64,000 nt of DNA, taken from positions 1-64,000 of the forward strand of contig JAIXMN010000035.1 in assembly GCA_025716815.1 (NCBI GenBank). Direction: 5' to 3'. A program made the position numbers and the translations under genes. Position 1 is the stretch's first letter; every line of letters starts with the position of its first letter. Shown piece by piece: positions 9,982 to 22,394 of the stretch. Below the pieces are notes generated by a model that saw only the letters and a list, made by a program, of their open reading frames with translations, had not been told where the DNA came from and made no database searches. The stretch is from Dichotomocladium elegans (Eukaryota > Mucoromycota > Mucoromycetes > Mucorales > Lichtheimiaceae).

Positions 9982-12900
9982 CTAACGGCGCCCGTAATGG
10001 TCGTATTGCCCTCCGTAACGGTTTTGCTGATGGTAGCCGTGCTGCTGGTACTGGTACTGACGCTGATATTGCCGGCCCCCATTCCGTCCATACCCGTACT
10101 GGTTACTGGTCTGATGGGATTGCTGGTTATTATGATACTGGGATTGATCTCCATAATATTGCTGTTGTTGTTGCCGATTGCCATAATAAGATTGCTGTTG
10201 ATAATTGCTACCTCCATAATAATCACTACTGCCTTGATAGTTACGATTGTTGTAGTCCCCGCTGTAGCCTCCGCTGTTACTACCGCCCCTCTGGTATTGT
10301 TGTTCATATGGATCGTATTGCTGTCCCTGGTTATGGTCGTAGTAATTTCGGTTACGTTGTCGTCCAGCATTGCTATTTTCATAAATGTCAACTCAATTGA
10401 AATATTCAAAATTCTCCCTGACCGATGAATCAACTTACAAATCCCGATATTCTTGGAGGTGCTCGATTTGCGGAACCCATCCACGGTTGTTACCATAGTT
10501 TTGATTGCCTCGCCGCCCATTATTGATATTCTCAAACGTGGCCGTTTGCAAATCTTCATACGAAAGCGTAACTTTTCCAAGTTTCACTCCTCGTAAAAGA
10601 GCAGTTGTGAATTTGAACGTATCTGGTAATGACGGAAGGAAATAGAAGACACTGCTCAAAGAATGCGCGTCAATAGACATTATGATATATACTCATGCAC
10701 CGTATATACCTTATGGACCGATCATTCGCTATATCTGGTAGGTCATGCTTCGGTAATGGACTACGAAGAGTACTTCTGGGGATACATTCTGGATCCTTAC
10801 TAACTGTACCAGTCAAACCGGCGCTTAATTTCGGATCAATGTTCATTTGGCTCTCGCCAGCACGTTTGGTGTAGAGGGTAGCAATTGAATCATATAGCCT
10901 GTGCTGCTCTTCCACGAAGAGTATGGAGTTACCCTCGGAGTTCCGTATTTTTTCTTCCTCGTTGAGTTGGTCGTACACAGTGTCCATCGCGTTAAGTAGT
11001 CGTGATGTTTCAATAAAAGGAAGCTTGACAACGCCTTGCCATTCCCATTTCTTGCCGTCCATATCCACTTCGAAATCAAGAGGATAGTAGTCGATGATTG
11101 GTGAGGATTCTTCTAGCATCAGTGCATGAAACGGTCGAGGGATATGGTCGCGACTGTTATGATATTCAACGGTTACTAAGAATTCTATAAAATGTTCCCA
11201 AGCATCTCCTCTCCTCTATAAAAATCTTTGCTAAGACTTACCTTGCTGCCGGCAATACGCCCATCAATTGCTCGAATGGTCGCAATGGTGCACTTTTTTC
11301 AAACTTAATATCGAACTTTTCGATATCTACGAAATCGGACGCCATGGGTGCGTAGTAGTATGGATAGTACCAAGACCAAGAGGCGCAACCCTATATATCC
11401 GAGTATATCGGTTACATTACTTTCTCAAATTCACAGTGGCCAATATTTAGAAAATTACCAGATAATAGTACTTGAAAACCCACACAAGTCCTTCGCAATA
11501 AGATTTTACAACGCTATCAATTCCAATATTCATCAGTAAAAGGATTTCACCAATCAACCGTACTTCAAATATTATTACTTGCGTATGGCCTCCGTGTCAG
11601 AAAGTTCGAAGCCAAATTTGATTCGATAATATCGTTCTTTCCATCCTTCTTCCCATAATCTAGTTATATGATGCATTTTTAAAAACATTAATTCACCATC
11701 GTTTGCAAATAAAAACTCATGTTTTCCAATATTAACATACCGCACAGCATCATCTGGCTCACGTTCCCGAGCAGCGTCTTCTTTCGCCTTTTTATCAGCA
11801 GCAGCCTTTTCCAAAATCGACCTGCCGGCGGCCTCTAAATCCATCTCCTCTACTGTATCAGGCCCATCCTCGACATTGTCATCCGTTGCATCGTCCCCTT
11901 CGTCTGCATTTGCTTCGTCCTCTGCTGCACGTTTGGTACCTCGCGGTTGCTTCTGATCTTCACTACTATCATTAATGGAGGAAGAACCTGTATCCGCCAC
12001 CATTAGCATCGCCTTTAATGACTGCGCTGCACTGAAATTCTCTGTTCGCAACGCTGCACGGTTTTCCACGACGACACTGTTGGAAATGCCAGTTGTATCA
12101 TAATTTACAACTGGGGCTGCTGTGAGGGCCGCAAAATCGTACCCTTGCGGTTTCTGCGAGTCCCTATTCCGTCGCGCATGATCATCCAATTTTCTGCGCT
12201 TTGCATTTCGAGCTCGACGTTCTTCTTCTACGTAATATGAGGAATGAGAGACACATTAAAGCATTTCTCCATTAAAACTCGGTTCTGCACGTACTCTCTC
12301 GGCGCTCCGTGAAGATTCGGTCTTCCATCTTTCCAAGCTCAGTAACAAGGCATTGCACACGCTTAAGATCAACCTATCGCATATCGATCTGTAAGTGCGT
12401 TTACTCGTTCCACTTCAGCCTTTATACACTTACATCGCCGTTGTTTGTCATGTACCCGCCCATCATTGGCATGATCTGCTTCCATAGAAGACTTAATGTA
12501 CTAATGGCGCCCTCCCGGATTTCTAGGGAAGGTAAGTGGGGCAAAAAGTCGTTTCCGACAAAAAAGCACATGAAAACCCAGTCATCAATTGCACGTTCCA
12601 AATTCCAGGGGATGCCAGGAATGGTGAACTTGAGGGCATGTTCAAGATACTCGCGAAGAACATTGACATGAAGAAAAACGTAGGGTTTTGGGTTCGCCGC
12701 ATCAGCTTTCTTCGCTTCCTGGATCGCAGTTATTTCTTGAGGCGTGGCTAGCGGCAAACATTCTCCTCAGCGACAAAATAAATTTTCCTCAGTCGGGATC
12801 TTAGACGTTTTACCTCTGCATTGATTCGCATGATGTCCTTGCTTCTGGCACACTCTGCACGCTCCTTTTTTATCGTCAAAAAAGACATCTTCACGTAATA

Positions 12901-14075
12901 CTTTGAAGTGTGGCTCATGGGTACCAAGGGCCAACATGATCAGATCTGCATCCTATGTCATTGCAAACCGTTGATATTTTCTTCTGGCCTAATCCACCGC
13001 CACATAACCTACCAGGCCATAAATGACATGCGACGTATTTGGATTATGGTCGGGTAACGCCCGCTGCACGCGAATGTATTCCATAATCTTGTGTTCACCT
13101 TCACCAGGAACTGTTGCGTCGGATAATATCACCTTCAACTGCAAACCAGTATAAATGTCAGTCAGCCAAATGGCACAAGTTGAGCACCTGAAAAGCAACT
13201 ACATCTAACTCTCATACATTTTTCCACAACGGATCGTTGTTTTGCTTCTGAGCTATGTGATAGCGCAAGCAGGTCGCCAAGTGAGCCATGAAAGGTGTGC
13301 CTGGTGTAATACAATTTGAATCAAAATGTGTCTTCTTTTCAGGAAGCTGATGCTCTTGTCCGATAGCTATGTATGCAAATGAGTAAAACACCTCTTTCCG
13401 TTCATCAACACGTTTGCATCACCTCGAAGCTCTTCCTCCACTTTCTCTGCAGCTTTTCGTTCAACTTCCGCCAATTGAGCCGCACGAAAGCGGCGAGCAC
13501 GCTGCTGATTCATTTTAGCTCGCGGAGCAACACCATCTATCAGGTCAAACGCACGCAAATTACTAATGAGATTTCACCCTCGAGATCCGCAGTGTGTCCA
13601 CTACTCAAATCCTTTACCAATAGCCATATAAAGAACCTGACGAGGTCGAATAATGTCAACAATGCGATCAAGGTATTCAAATATTTCGATCATCATGTCG
13701 TCTTCTGTATCTGGTGCTGGCTGTAGTAAAAATTGCAATGTGAGTTTTGAGTTAAAACCAATGCGAAAAGAGCGATCGGTATGAGTTACTGTGGCATTAT
13801 ACCTTATTTTCTGGGTGGCAGCAAGGGTGGATAATACCATTCATATCCAAATAGAGATTGTCAAACTCTTCACCATTTGGATTAGGCTTTGTTGTGTCCA
13901 CTGGGATCATATCACCTCCCACTTGTCTCTGTTTCTCTTCGATGACTTGTGAAACAACCTTTGGGAACTTGTCGGACAGCCATCTTTGATCCATGCAGAA
14001 CATAGCATCAGAAATGAAATGATCTGCCATACACGTCGTTACATTCCTTTACCTGAAAAATGCTGGGACGCCCAT
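9982..14075 (-). CDS. RAT1: Nuclear 5'-3' exoribonuclease RAT1/XRN2
   Basis: Fifteen exons with all phases consistent, 1042 aa: 14075-14053, 13983-13803, 13720-13618, 13536-13423, 13366-13218, 13138-13013, 12952-12814, 12747-12434, 12373-12295, 12227-11579, 11513-11459, 11390-11242, 11153-10710, 10651-10439, 10372-9982. The product degrades 5'-monophosphate RNA in the nucleus and drives torpedo termination and rRNA processing. It starts [16 protein letters not shown] and has the 5'-3' exonuclease N domain with [39 protein letters not shown] and [13 protein letters not shown] (metal-binding acidic residues). A CxxCxxxGHxxxxC zinc knuckle ([14 protein letters not shown]), [20 protein letters not shown], and the second conserved region ([34 protein letters not shown]) follow. 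The last exon is a Gln/Tyr/Asn/Gly-rich tail of 129 residues. The first exon is only 23 nt. The usual YYYQG reads YYYLG here. The exon 4/5 junction had an alternative. Confidence 0.95.
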
Positions 14076-16020
14076 GATCGTTTTATTTAGTTTGCGACTG
14101 AAAAATAAAAAAAACCTTCTTGTAAGCAGCTCTGTTTAAATGCGACTCCGGAGTTGCATCAGAACAGGGAAAATTACCGCGTTGGCTCCGCTTTGCCAGC
14201 AATCCACAATTCTGAAAAATAAAGAGTTTCCAGAAGTTATAAAATCACAGGCTTGGAGCATGCATAATAACTGTGGTAGAATTATACTAGTTTGTTTATA
14301 AACATTGGACCTGTGCAGCGTCGTTGACGACATTTGAGCATAATGTCAACAACTGATTCGTGATGATCTGATCGCTGAGAAATATTCAAATATGGTCCTG
14401 TTGACGGACACAGAGTCGAAGATCTTGAACACGAAAGGGACCATCGACATATTACCGACAACTACTTCGCGGAAGAGTTTCATAAAAGTGGTTAGAATTT
14501 CAGCGGTCGATCAGAATACAGCATGGCTCGTCTATGTGTATTGCCCATAATGTTTAAGGGAAGAACGCGCAGGCATAGCACAGCCTTCCCCTATTCAGAA
14601 AGCCATCGTAGTTCTGTGGTAGCTGGCATGTGGTATGCCTTACATGTTCTCGAAGACATGACAGTATTAGTGAGAATGCTGCACAGCAGTGGTTGGAAAG
14701 GGTTGCATGGAGTGACAGAGGCTTATAGATGCAAACAGGGCATATATTCATCGTCTCTTCGCCTTTGGCAAGGGACGCTGTTATCTGGAATTGGTTGAAC
14801 CCAGTGATTGGCATATGTTGGATGTACAAGGACAAGGAGCGAAATGCGACAATAATCCTGGAGGCGGCGGGATTCCAGGGTTTGTGTATACTATGCTACC
14901 CTTTTATCTTTCTTCATACGTCATAATGGCATCCATGTTTTGATTACTGGTCAGTATGGTGCATTTCATCTATAATACTCAACATTTTGCCCAAACTGTA
15001 AAGCTTTTAAGGAACACTAAGGACCATAGTATTTGAGAAAATAGTTAATATTGTTTTTAAACCTACTAGGAACGGTTCTCTCCGCCTCAAGCATATCAGC
15101 AGCGTGCATCTTGCTACCTATTGCCTCATTTTGAGCTTTTTCAGCGGTGCATACGACGTAATGGTATGAGACACTAGGAAGTTGCTGTTATCGGATAATA
15201 GGATGAATGGGTTGCGGATAGAGAGTGTTTGCAACAAAGCTGGTGCTGTCCCGGGAGGGGATATCGGTACCGAACTCTCGTTAGCCTCTTTTTTAGATTA
15301 GCATTGTTTTCCAGTTTCGAAATTATGGACTGCACTGTTTTTCAATTAACTGCCGCTGTACCAAACAATTGATTTGAATTCGAGCACGCTGGTGGGGAGG
15401 TTGTTGACTTGAGTCTTCAAAGACCAAGCGAAAGTGATTTGGGTGTGTTGAAGGCATGTTGTTAAATAAGAGCGCTCGACAAAAAGAATAATGGATCGTA
15501 GAGGAACTCTTTGTTATGCAAATTAAAATGTTATTCTTTTATAGGCTTACACTAATTCAAGCATTTCGATCAGGGGAGGTGCTTGAGAGCATCCTTATAC
15601 TATTTTTGTCGAGATAAAAATGGAAAGATGGTAGCACAATCCCTGGCTGCATCTTCTCGGATAATGAATATAGAGTTTGGCCTACGGCTCCCACCAAACA
15701 AATCATTATTTCGAAGTTGAATCCACTGCTATACATGCATCTTGACTAGTGACCTACACGCTCTAACGTGAGCTTACCAGAAAATAACTTTCTATTGGAC
15801 ATTTCTTAGATCATCCTTACAGAATATGCCATAATATTATCCATTGCTTTGCATTTTATCGGGGAAGATAAACGTCCGATACTAAAAGAATATGATCATT
15901 GGCGTGATGGTGTTCAGACTATCAATGCTAAAAACATTTGGTATAAAAATCTCTTATGGTGCGATGTATATATTTCGAAGGTATAGGAAGCGAAGTAACA
16001 TTCAAATTACGGCCTTGCTT
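14076..16020. other. Gene-poor stretch with protein-like debris at 14391-14935
   Basis: No intact gene. On the + strand, 14391-14540 gives a short frame (KGTIDILPTTTSRKSFIKVV). Downstream, about 14738-14940, another frame gives YLELVEPSDWHMLDVQGQGA followed by a Gly-rich NNPGGGGIPGFVYTMLP. These read as remains of a coding sequence broken by frame changes, or exons I could not join. 15000-16020 is AT-rich with no open frame of note. Confidence 0.35.
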
Positions 16021-16023
16021 ATT

Positions 16024-17262
16024 TCATGCATCGTCTGTCGGCACAGAAAGCGATTCAATGACTTTTTCCAGCAGAGGATTTCCACCAAGTCTCTCTATCT
16101 CCTTGAGAGCCTCCAACTCCTTTTTTTTAAGGAATTCGCGGACATACTTGAATGTGCCCGTGCGCGCAATAATTTGCAATGCGTATTGCTTAACTTCAAT
16201 GGCTGAAGTCCGCTGGTTAACAATGTTGAGCAGTTGACGGCTATCTAGATCAGTTCGGATCGCGTGGATGATCGGGAACGAGAATTTTCCTTCCGTCAAA
16301 TCTTCGCAGAACCCTTTGTTCATTGAATACTGGTGATCTTCTCTATGAATAACATGAATAATTCGTTTATATTTTTCTAGTTTACCTGGTCTGACTGAAG
16401 ATTCATATAGTCGTCCCGGATTTGAAAATGGACACCAATTAGATTGACGAGGTGTGTATAGTCACTATGCTTATCCATTAGGCGAGAACTGATGCGGAAT
16501 GGATATGTATTACACTTTGCTCTTGCTTGCTTCTTGCATCAAACGGACCGCCAGTCGGAACAAACCACTTGTTTCTAGTAAAAACGGTATGTTCACGCCA
16601 TACTTCCCTTAATTTCAGAAAAGATACTTTGACGTACTGTTATTCACCATTTCAATATATTCTTCCTCGGTTGGACAACTATGAGAATCACGCCAAAAAA
16701 GCTCTATTCCTTGCCCCCGATGCAAGTTAACCAGCTCTTCAGCATATATCTTGACCATGTTGGGTTGATCCAACTTGAGCACTTGTTGCAATGCCAAAAA
16801 GTAGACAAGATTAGCCGAGTTGATAGTTTGAGGAACACCGAAAATGTGGTGGGCCACAGGAACTGCTCGTCGCAATACCGAGTCATCCTGAACATCGTCA
16901 ATCCTAAATAAAAACGGGAAGTATTCGAATACAAAAGGGAACGGGAGGTACTGATGCAAATTGTGTGTGTGTGGAAAGGAAATGTTTGCAATACATTAAA
17001 CTGGCTGTGTGGAGCATCTGGACGATTTCCCGAATGGTAGCAAGTGTATCGGGTGGGACATTAAGCCAAGCATCAAATGCATCGATTAACTTGGTGCGCA
17101 CGTCTTTTCCAGGCTGATCGCACAAGTAACGGTAAGGTTCGAGCAGAATCTTGTGTAGGTTTTTCTTAGTTTTGATCTGAAAAATGCAATTGTGCGGTTT
17201 AAACTTACTTTTTCGTTCGAGAAATCGACTTGATCGCGTGTAGAAATAGGCATCCCTGACAT
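16024..17262 (-). CDS. carG: Geranylgeranyl diphosphate synthase (fungal type III)
   Basis: Six exons, 316 aa: 17262-17209, 17176-16995, 16903-16638, 16574-16516, 16469-16386, 16329-16024. It makes C20 GGPP from farnesyl and isopentenyl diphosphate, feeding carotenoids, other terpenoids and protein geranylgeranylation. Seen directly: the first Asp-rich motif as [13 protein letters not shown] (preceded by MLHTASLM); the second as [12 protein letters not shown], in the DDYxN form typical of fungal and animal GGPP synthases; and [16 protein letters not shown] near the C-terminus. Intron 4, between EASKSK and HSDYTHL, is only 46 nt, and the frame hits a stop without it. The start is the ATG of [14 protein letters not shown]; a second ATG lies three codons later. 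In Mucorales the gene is called carG; the symbol is assigned by family, not by synteny. Confidence 0.93.
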
Positions 17263-17910
17263 GATGGGTAATTAGTCAAGAAAAGAGGGAAGGTAGAACG
17301 GATAAAGGAAAAGCACGCAACCCTTTTTGGGACAGCCATCAAATCCGCTGACAGGTGGGCCAACTCGTCGCAGAGTGAAATCAAGATGAACGTTGGTTTT
17401 CCTACTGAGAAGCTTTGTACTCAACATGCAACCAACGAAACTGTAAGCCCAAATCTAGACCTAGATTTTCTTGATATTTGGATTGCCAACCCCTGATTAG
17501 GATGCCTCACATGCTTTGGAAATACATTCGACTTATATTGGTGATATTTTATGGGGACAATTTTTGCGTTGCCCTTGGAAGTGCCTTCCGTTTCGCCGAG
17601 ATATTATCCACACCTTCTGCGCGAAAAAGTGCGCCTACTTCCTGTCATCAGCCATTACTGACGGATGTCGCTCAAATCGTGCTATTAAGATATATAAACA
17701 TTAAGGTGGTCAGTGCGGTAATCCAATGGCGATGGAGCACGGTTCGATGCAGATCTATGACTAGCATTCACTATTAACAGAGAGGACGTGCTATAAGAGT
17801 CGAACGTTGCTTGTCACTAAATATGCCTCCACGCCATTTTAAGAAGACTTTATCAAGTACTTTATTTCTCTGTCCACTTCCTGCATTTTCTAAAGTAATA
17901 TCTCTCATGC
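17263..17910. other. Intergenic region upstream of GGPP synthase
   Basis: Presumed promoter of the - strand GGPP synthase and filler up to the left arm of the inverted repeat. The longest open frame, 17478-17777 on +, has no recognisable motif. Confidence 0.4.
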
Positions 17911-18820
17911 AACCCCTTTTTTATATTGCTTAAATTGCTAGGAGAACCGGTTTCAAAGTCTATCTAAATATCACGGTGCAGCAACCGCCACAGATAAATG
18001 GAGTTAGTTTAATATACTTAGAGGTACCTTCAACCATATGGGTAAGCCACATTACCGATCACCAATAGCATACGCTTTTATCCAAATCGCGCAGTGTGGT
18101 CGTAAGCAAAACAGGATGATGTGTTGGTGCGGTTTCATTGTTTTGCAACTTTGTATCCGCCCACTTTTTTCAAGTGCACCTCGCTCCCAAAATTGCGGCT
18201 GTCTTCCGTGAAGCCAAATCTGTCATATCCAAGGGATGCACCAAGTCAAGGCGCATTTGGATCTTCATTATTTCTCTCCACAGGCTACATGCAAATTCCT
18301 TGAGCAGTTGTTTCGCAAGCTGCTGCTGCTCTAGGACAAGGGGATCCATTCTCGTCATATTTCTAAAATAGCACTCTGGTGCTCTTCATCGAAAGCACAT
18401 GAATGATCCCTGCTTCTACGTTTCTTGAAGATAAGGTGAGAATCCGTTCCATATTGTAAAAGCAATAAATGTCTTAGCCATGAACTTGAAGTAAAATATC
18501 CTATTCAGATCCTTGGACGCCTTGTGGCTGCAGCCGAAGTCTGCTTTGTTCATTTGAATATCGGTATCCTTCTGCTGAATGATATGCGTAGGAACATACT
18601 CATTATCGCCTCAGCAAGACATGTACATACCCGCAGATAGTGCCAATGAATATAAACCATTTGAGAAACTGCATTTCTTCATTAATGATATAGTCTATTC
18701 GCTCCGAACAATGACATTTATCAACGATATGGCCGCCACATATCTTTGAAAAGAAATGGACTGTCCTTTCCGAGTGTTTAGGAGCGCATAGAAAGAAAAG
18801 GATCCATAGGCACACAAAAC
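17911..18820 (-). repeat. Left arm of a 910-bp inverted repeat (decayed Tc1/mariner copy)
   Basis: Reverse complement of 20011-20920. Anchor points line up with no net indel: the junction GGAGAACCGG at 17941-17950 pairs with CCGGTTCTCC at 20881-20890, and the inner end at 18820 pairs with 20011, an 880-base span on both sides. Small frames in the two arms translate identically (e.g. ICGGHIVDKCHCSERIDYII). Mismatches appear only in the outermost 30 bases. The arm content aligns with the Tc1/mariner copies at 25.2-26.1 kb (shared words ATTCAAATG, CAAATGCGCCTTGACT, TTGGGAGCGA), but its transposase frame is destroyed. Confidence 0.88.
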
Positions 18821-18958
18821 TTGATGTAGTATTATGGAGATGGGCTTTTTTGGGTAAATGGGGCTTCATTTTAGAAAACGGTGTATATCGCTTTTCATCC
18901 AATCAGCAACTGTGCATTGTTTTCTCTCACCACAAAATTTTTATTTTTAAAGACTACC

Positions 18959-19576
18959 ATGGTCAGGACCAAGGTGCGCTGGATCTTGTTTGAGCTAGTA
19001 GAGGATCCGACGATTGTCAATGGCCAAGTGACATTTACAAGAACCGCTGCACCCTTTGATGAAGAATTCATCTCTTCATGCATTTGGAAAGCAATCGCCG
19101 TTGACTATGGTCAGTTCGGTAACGGCATGTTGCGCAATGTTACAGGTAAGGAAGGTGGAGGGGGGAATCCATCGGCTACATGGCCTTGTGGGAGGATGTT
19201 CGTACTTTAGTATAAATTGTGTGGAGGGAATGTGTATGGCCAACATCTCCTGTTTATAGTGAAATGGTTCAATCAGATTACACGGACTGGCATCTTACGC
19301 GTATTGAGAGACTATGCTGATATTCTCCTGGCCTCATTATTTTTCATGAAGAAGCTTCACAATCATCCTTGTAGTTTCCGAATTCTGCGCGTTTCAGGTA
19401 ATTTGAGAATAAGAAGTGTGCAAGCTCATTTCGACTTACATCGACTCACAGGCACTATTATCTCTATACAAAATCATGCGATTCTTCGTGACCGCGACAT
19501 CTATCTTCAAGAGCGAGATAAGGCGCAGAAGAAAGGTAAAGCAAGTATGAGCTTGGATAAAGAGAAAATCCATTAA
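18959..19576 (+). CDS. POP5: RNase P/MRP subunit POP5
   Basis: Three exons, 18959-19145, 19260-19397 and 19452-19576, giving 149 aa. POP5 is a core protein of the RNase P and RNase MRP ribonucleoproteins, which mature tRNA 5' ends and pre-rRNA in the nucleus. Seen in sequence: MVRTKVRWILFELVEDP at the start, WKAIAVDYGQFGNG, then VKWFNQITRTGILRVLRDYA across the first junction, and CSFRILRVSGTIISIQNHAI across the second. This is the usual POP5 order, with the RVSGTI strand near the end. The tail is Lys-rich. The second intron is 54 nt. The start codon lies only 138 bp from the left inverted-repeat arm and the stop 434 bp before the right arm, so its promoter may reach into transposon-derived DNA. 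Length fits the family (about 150-165 aa). Confidence 0.93.
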
Positions 19577-20010
19577 TGCATGCATTGGGAAAATAGGCCA
19601 AACATATAGCATTACCGACAAAATGGAAGAGTCATCCAAGAAAATAAAAGCGATCAAAGACGCTATTTGAATCCTTAATATTTACTACACTTTCTGTCAA
19701 TGTTTCTCCAAGGCTTGTTCTACTGTAAAACTGATTATCGATCTTATCATGCTCTACTTATCCTGAATATGTCGTGAGAGATATATTACCCGTCCCTAAA
19801 ATGATTTGATTGGACTCATCGAAGCGGTCATATTATAAACGCCAGCGCGGTCGCGCAGAGTCGTAACTTGCTATGTGCGAAAAGAGATAATATGCTGCTT
19901 CACTCAATAATAATCATCCAGGATGCGATGCAGAGCAAAAGACGCATAACAAAAATGGAGTGTAGCGAGACGTACGGACTGGTATGTCAAATGACATCTC
20001 AGAATGTTAG

Positions 20011-20920
20011 GTTTTGTGTGCCTATGGATCCTTTTCTTTCTATGCGCTCCTAAACACTCGGAAAGGACAGTCCATTTCTTTTCAAAGATATGTGGCGGCC
20101 ATATCGTTGATAAATGTCATTGTTCGGAGCGAATAGACTATATCATTAATGAAGAAATGCAGTTTCTCAAATGGTTTATATTCATTGGCACTATCTGCGG
20201 GTATGTACATGTCTTGCTGAGGCGATAATGAGTATGTTCCTACGCATATCATTCAGCAGAAGGATACCGATATTCAAATGAACAAAGCAGACTTCGGCTG
20301 CAGCCACAAGGCGTCCAAGGATCTGAATAGGATATTTTACTTCAAGTTCATGGCTAAGACATTTATTGCTTTTACAATATGGAACGGATTCTCACCTTAT
20401 CTTCAAGAAACGTAGAAGCAGGGATCATTCATGTGCTTTCGATGAAGAGCACCAGAGTGCTATTTTAGAAATATGACGAGAATGGATCCCCTTGTCCTAG
20501 AGCAGCAGCAGCTTGCGAAACAACTGCTCAAGGAATTTGCATGTAGCCTGTGGAGAGAAATAATGAAGATCCAAATGCGCCTTGACTTGGTGCATCCCTT
20601 GGATATGACAGATTTGGCTTCACGGAAGACAGCCGCAATTTTGGGAGCGAGGTGCACTTGAAAAAAGTGGGCGGATACAAAGTTGCAAAACAATGAAACC
20701 GCACCAACACATCATCCTGTTTTGCTTACGACCACACTGCGCGATTTGGATAAAAGCGTATGCTATTGGTGATCGGTAATGTGGCTTACCCATATGGTTG
20801 AAGGTACCTCTAAGTATATTAAACTAACTCCATTTATCTGTGGCGGTTGCTGCACCGTGATATTTAGATAGACTTTGAAACCGGTTCTCCTAGTAATTTA
20901 AGCAACATAAAGAAGGGGCT
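20011..20920 (+). repeat. Right arm of the 910-bp inverted repeat around POP5
   Basis: Mirror of 17911-18820 (see that entry). In this orientation the transposon-derived sequence reads in the sense direction of the former transposase: 20530-20600 matches the 25.92-25.96 kb region of copy B, and 20240-20290 matches the 25.49-25.52 kb region. No intact reading frame. Loop between the arms: 18821-20010, which contains all of POP5. Confidence 0.88.
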
Positions 20921-22394
20921 GCTCGATCTGTTCGTATCCTAGTTTTTTATATACATGAGGAATATTTCATGTGCAAAAGGTACCCTAAACTTGACATACG
21001 GTGGTTGCATGTTTCTAGATTACTATATATTAATGGAAAGCGGCCGAAGCAGTTGATGGCAGACCATTGTTGCTGAAAGAAATGCAACTGTATATGTCTG
21101 CACGTTATTGTTAGATGCATTCAAGAAGATATAGTTACATTTTACAGAAAAGGTAAATCCCATATCAAAGAAAGAGAAGTTTCTTATTCTCCATACTTTC
21201 TATATAACTTATATCCTCGGCCACGATCCTATGATGATATACAATGTAGGTACTTTGTCAGGACAACCATGTTGAAGGAGAGCACACATTCTAGTTAATA
21301 ACATAGTTCACTCATTCATTTATTACCTATCAGTGTCTATGCATTTGCTGATGTTAATATCATGGTCCTATCGCTCTGATCGTTCTTGTTCGGTTTATCT
21401 ATATCTGAACTACAATTTGACTAGGACAATTGCGCATGCTATGCATTATTAATATGGATCGTCGTATCAGTATAGATAATCTTTCAGGCTATACAGGCTC
21501 ATGGACGAAACGACAGGTCTTATAGTAGATACTGTTAATGGTTTTCATTTCCTTTTAGAGAGTCTTGTCCCATCCGCTACATCCTGAGATCGCCACCTCT
21601 GGCTCCCTAACTTTACTGTTCTCGTCTTTTGAAGAATTTCCCATGAGACAAATATTAATAGCATTAGTGGCCTTAGATTTTTTTTGCCACAGCCCTTGGA
21701 CGCCTGCTCCAATTTAAGGTCAGCCGACATGTGCACTGGCCAAATTACCTAACGTCAGGGTTTATAGGAATACTGTCTTCCTAGGCAGATTTTGCTTGAT
21801 GCTAATCTGTACTCTCATCTTTGACCCGTGAAACTAGAGCATGGTGCGCTATTACAACGTCAATTCTCGGACAGTGTTGCGCATGATAACTCATGCTGAT
21901 GAGTAGATAATCCAATGCCAGCCAAGATGTAGAGTCAGCCGATCTGTCCCGAGCTCAAAGTGATGGCGTGCGCGCGTGGGTGGTGAGACAATTTTTCAGT
22001 TTTCATATACAAACGTACTTTCCACCACAAGGTCAAGGCTGCAGCTTGTACGAATTAACAACTGCAGAGGTTTCATTTAAATGGTACAAGAATGATGATA
22101 GAATACATAAAGACGCTGTATGTCTGATGAAAAAGGGACATGCGAGCTGATGAGATCTGGCGTTGAATGAGAGAGTTGTGCTATATGCGCAGACGTGCGT
22201 GTATGAGAAACAAGAGTTTTTTTTCCCTTTCCGAAAATAGTGTGTTCTCTTCCACTTTCTTCTCCCTCTGACTCTTTTTCCCTTTTTCCTAAAACATACC
22301 TCTTCTTTTGCTGCCTTATAACGACCAAAGGGCTCTCTACTTATTAGACATACATACCTGCTCTAATAATCATCGTTAAGTCGATTCAAACATC
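20921..22394. other. Intergenic, AT-rich, no gene seen
   Basis: About 1.5 kb with only short frames on both strands and no motif I recognise. The last 250 bp are pyrimidine-rich and probably carry the promoter and leader of the PA-TM-RING gene. Confidence 0.45.

Noticed and set aside
9910..10428. A 172-codon very hydrophobic + strand frame that looks like a membrane protein
   Set aside because: It is the antisense of the Gln/Tyr/Asn-rich last exon of RAT1; complements of CAA/CAG/TAC/AAC codons give Leu/Val/Ile-rich translations.
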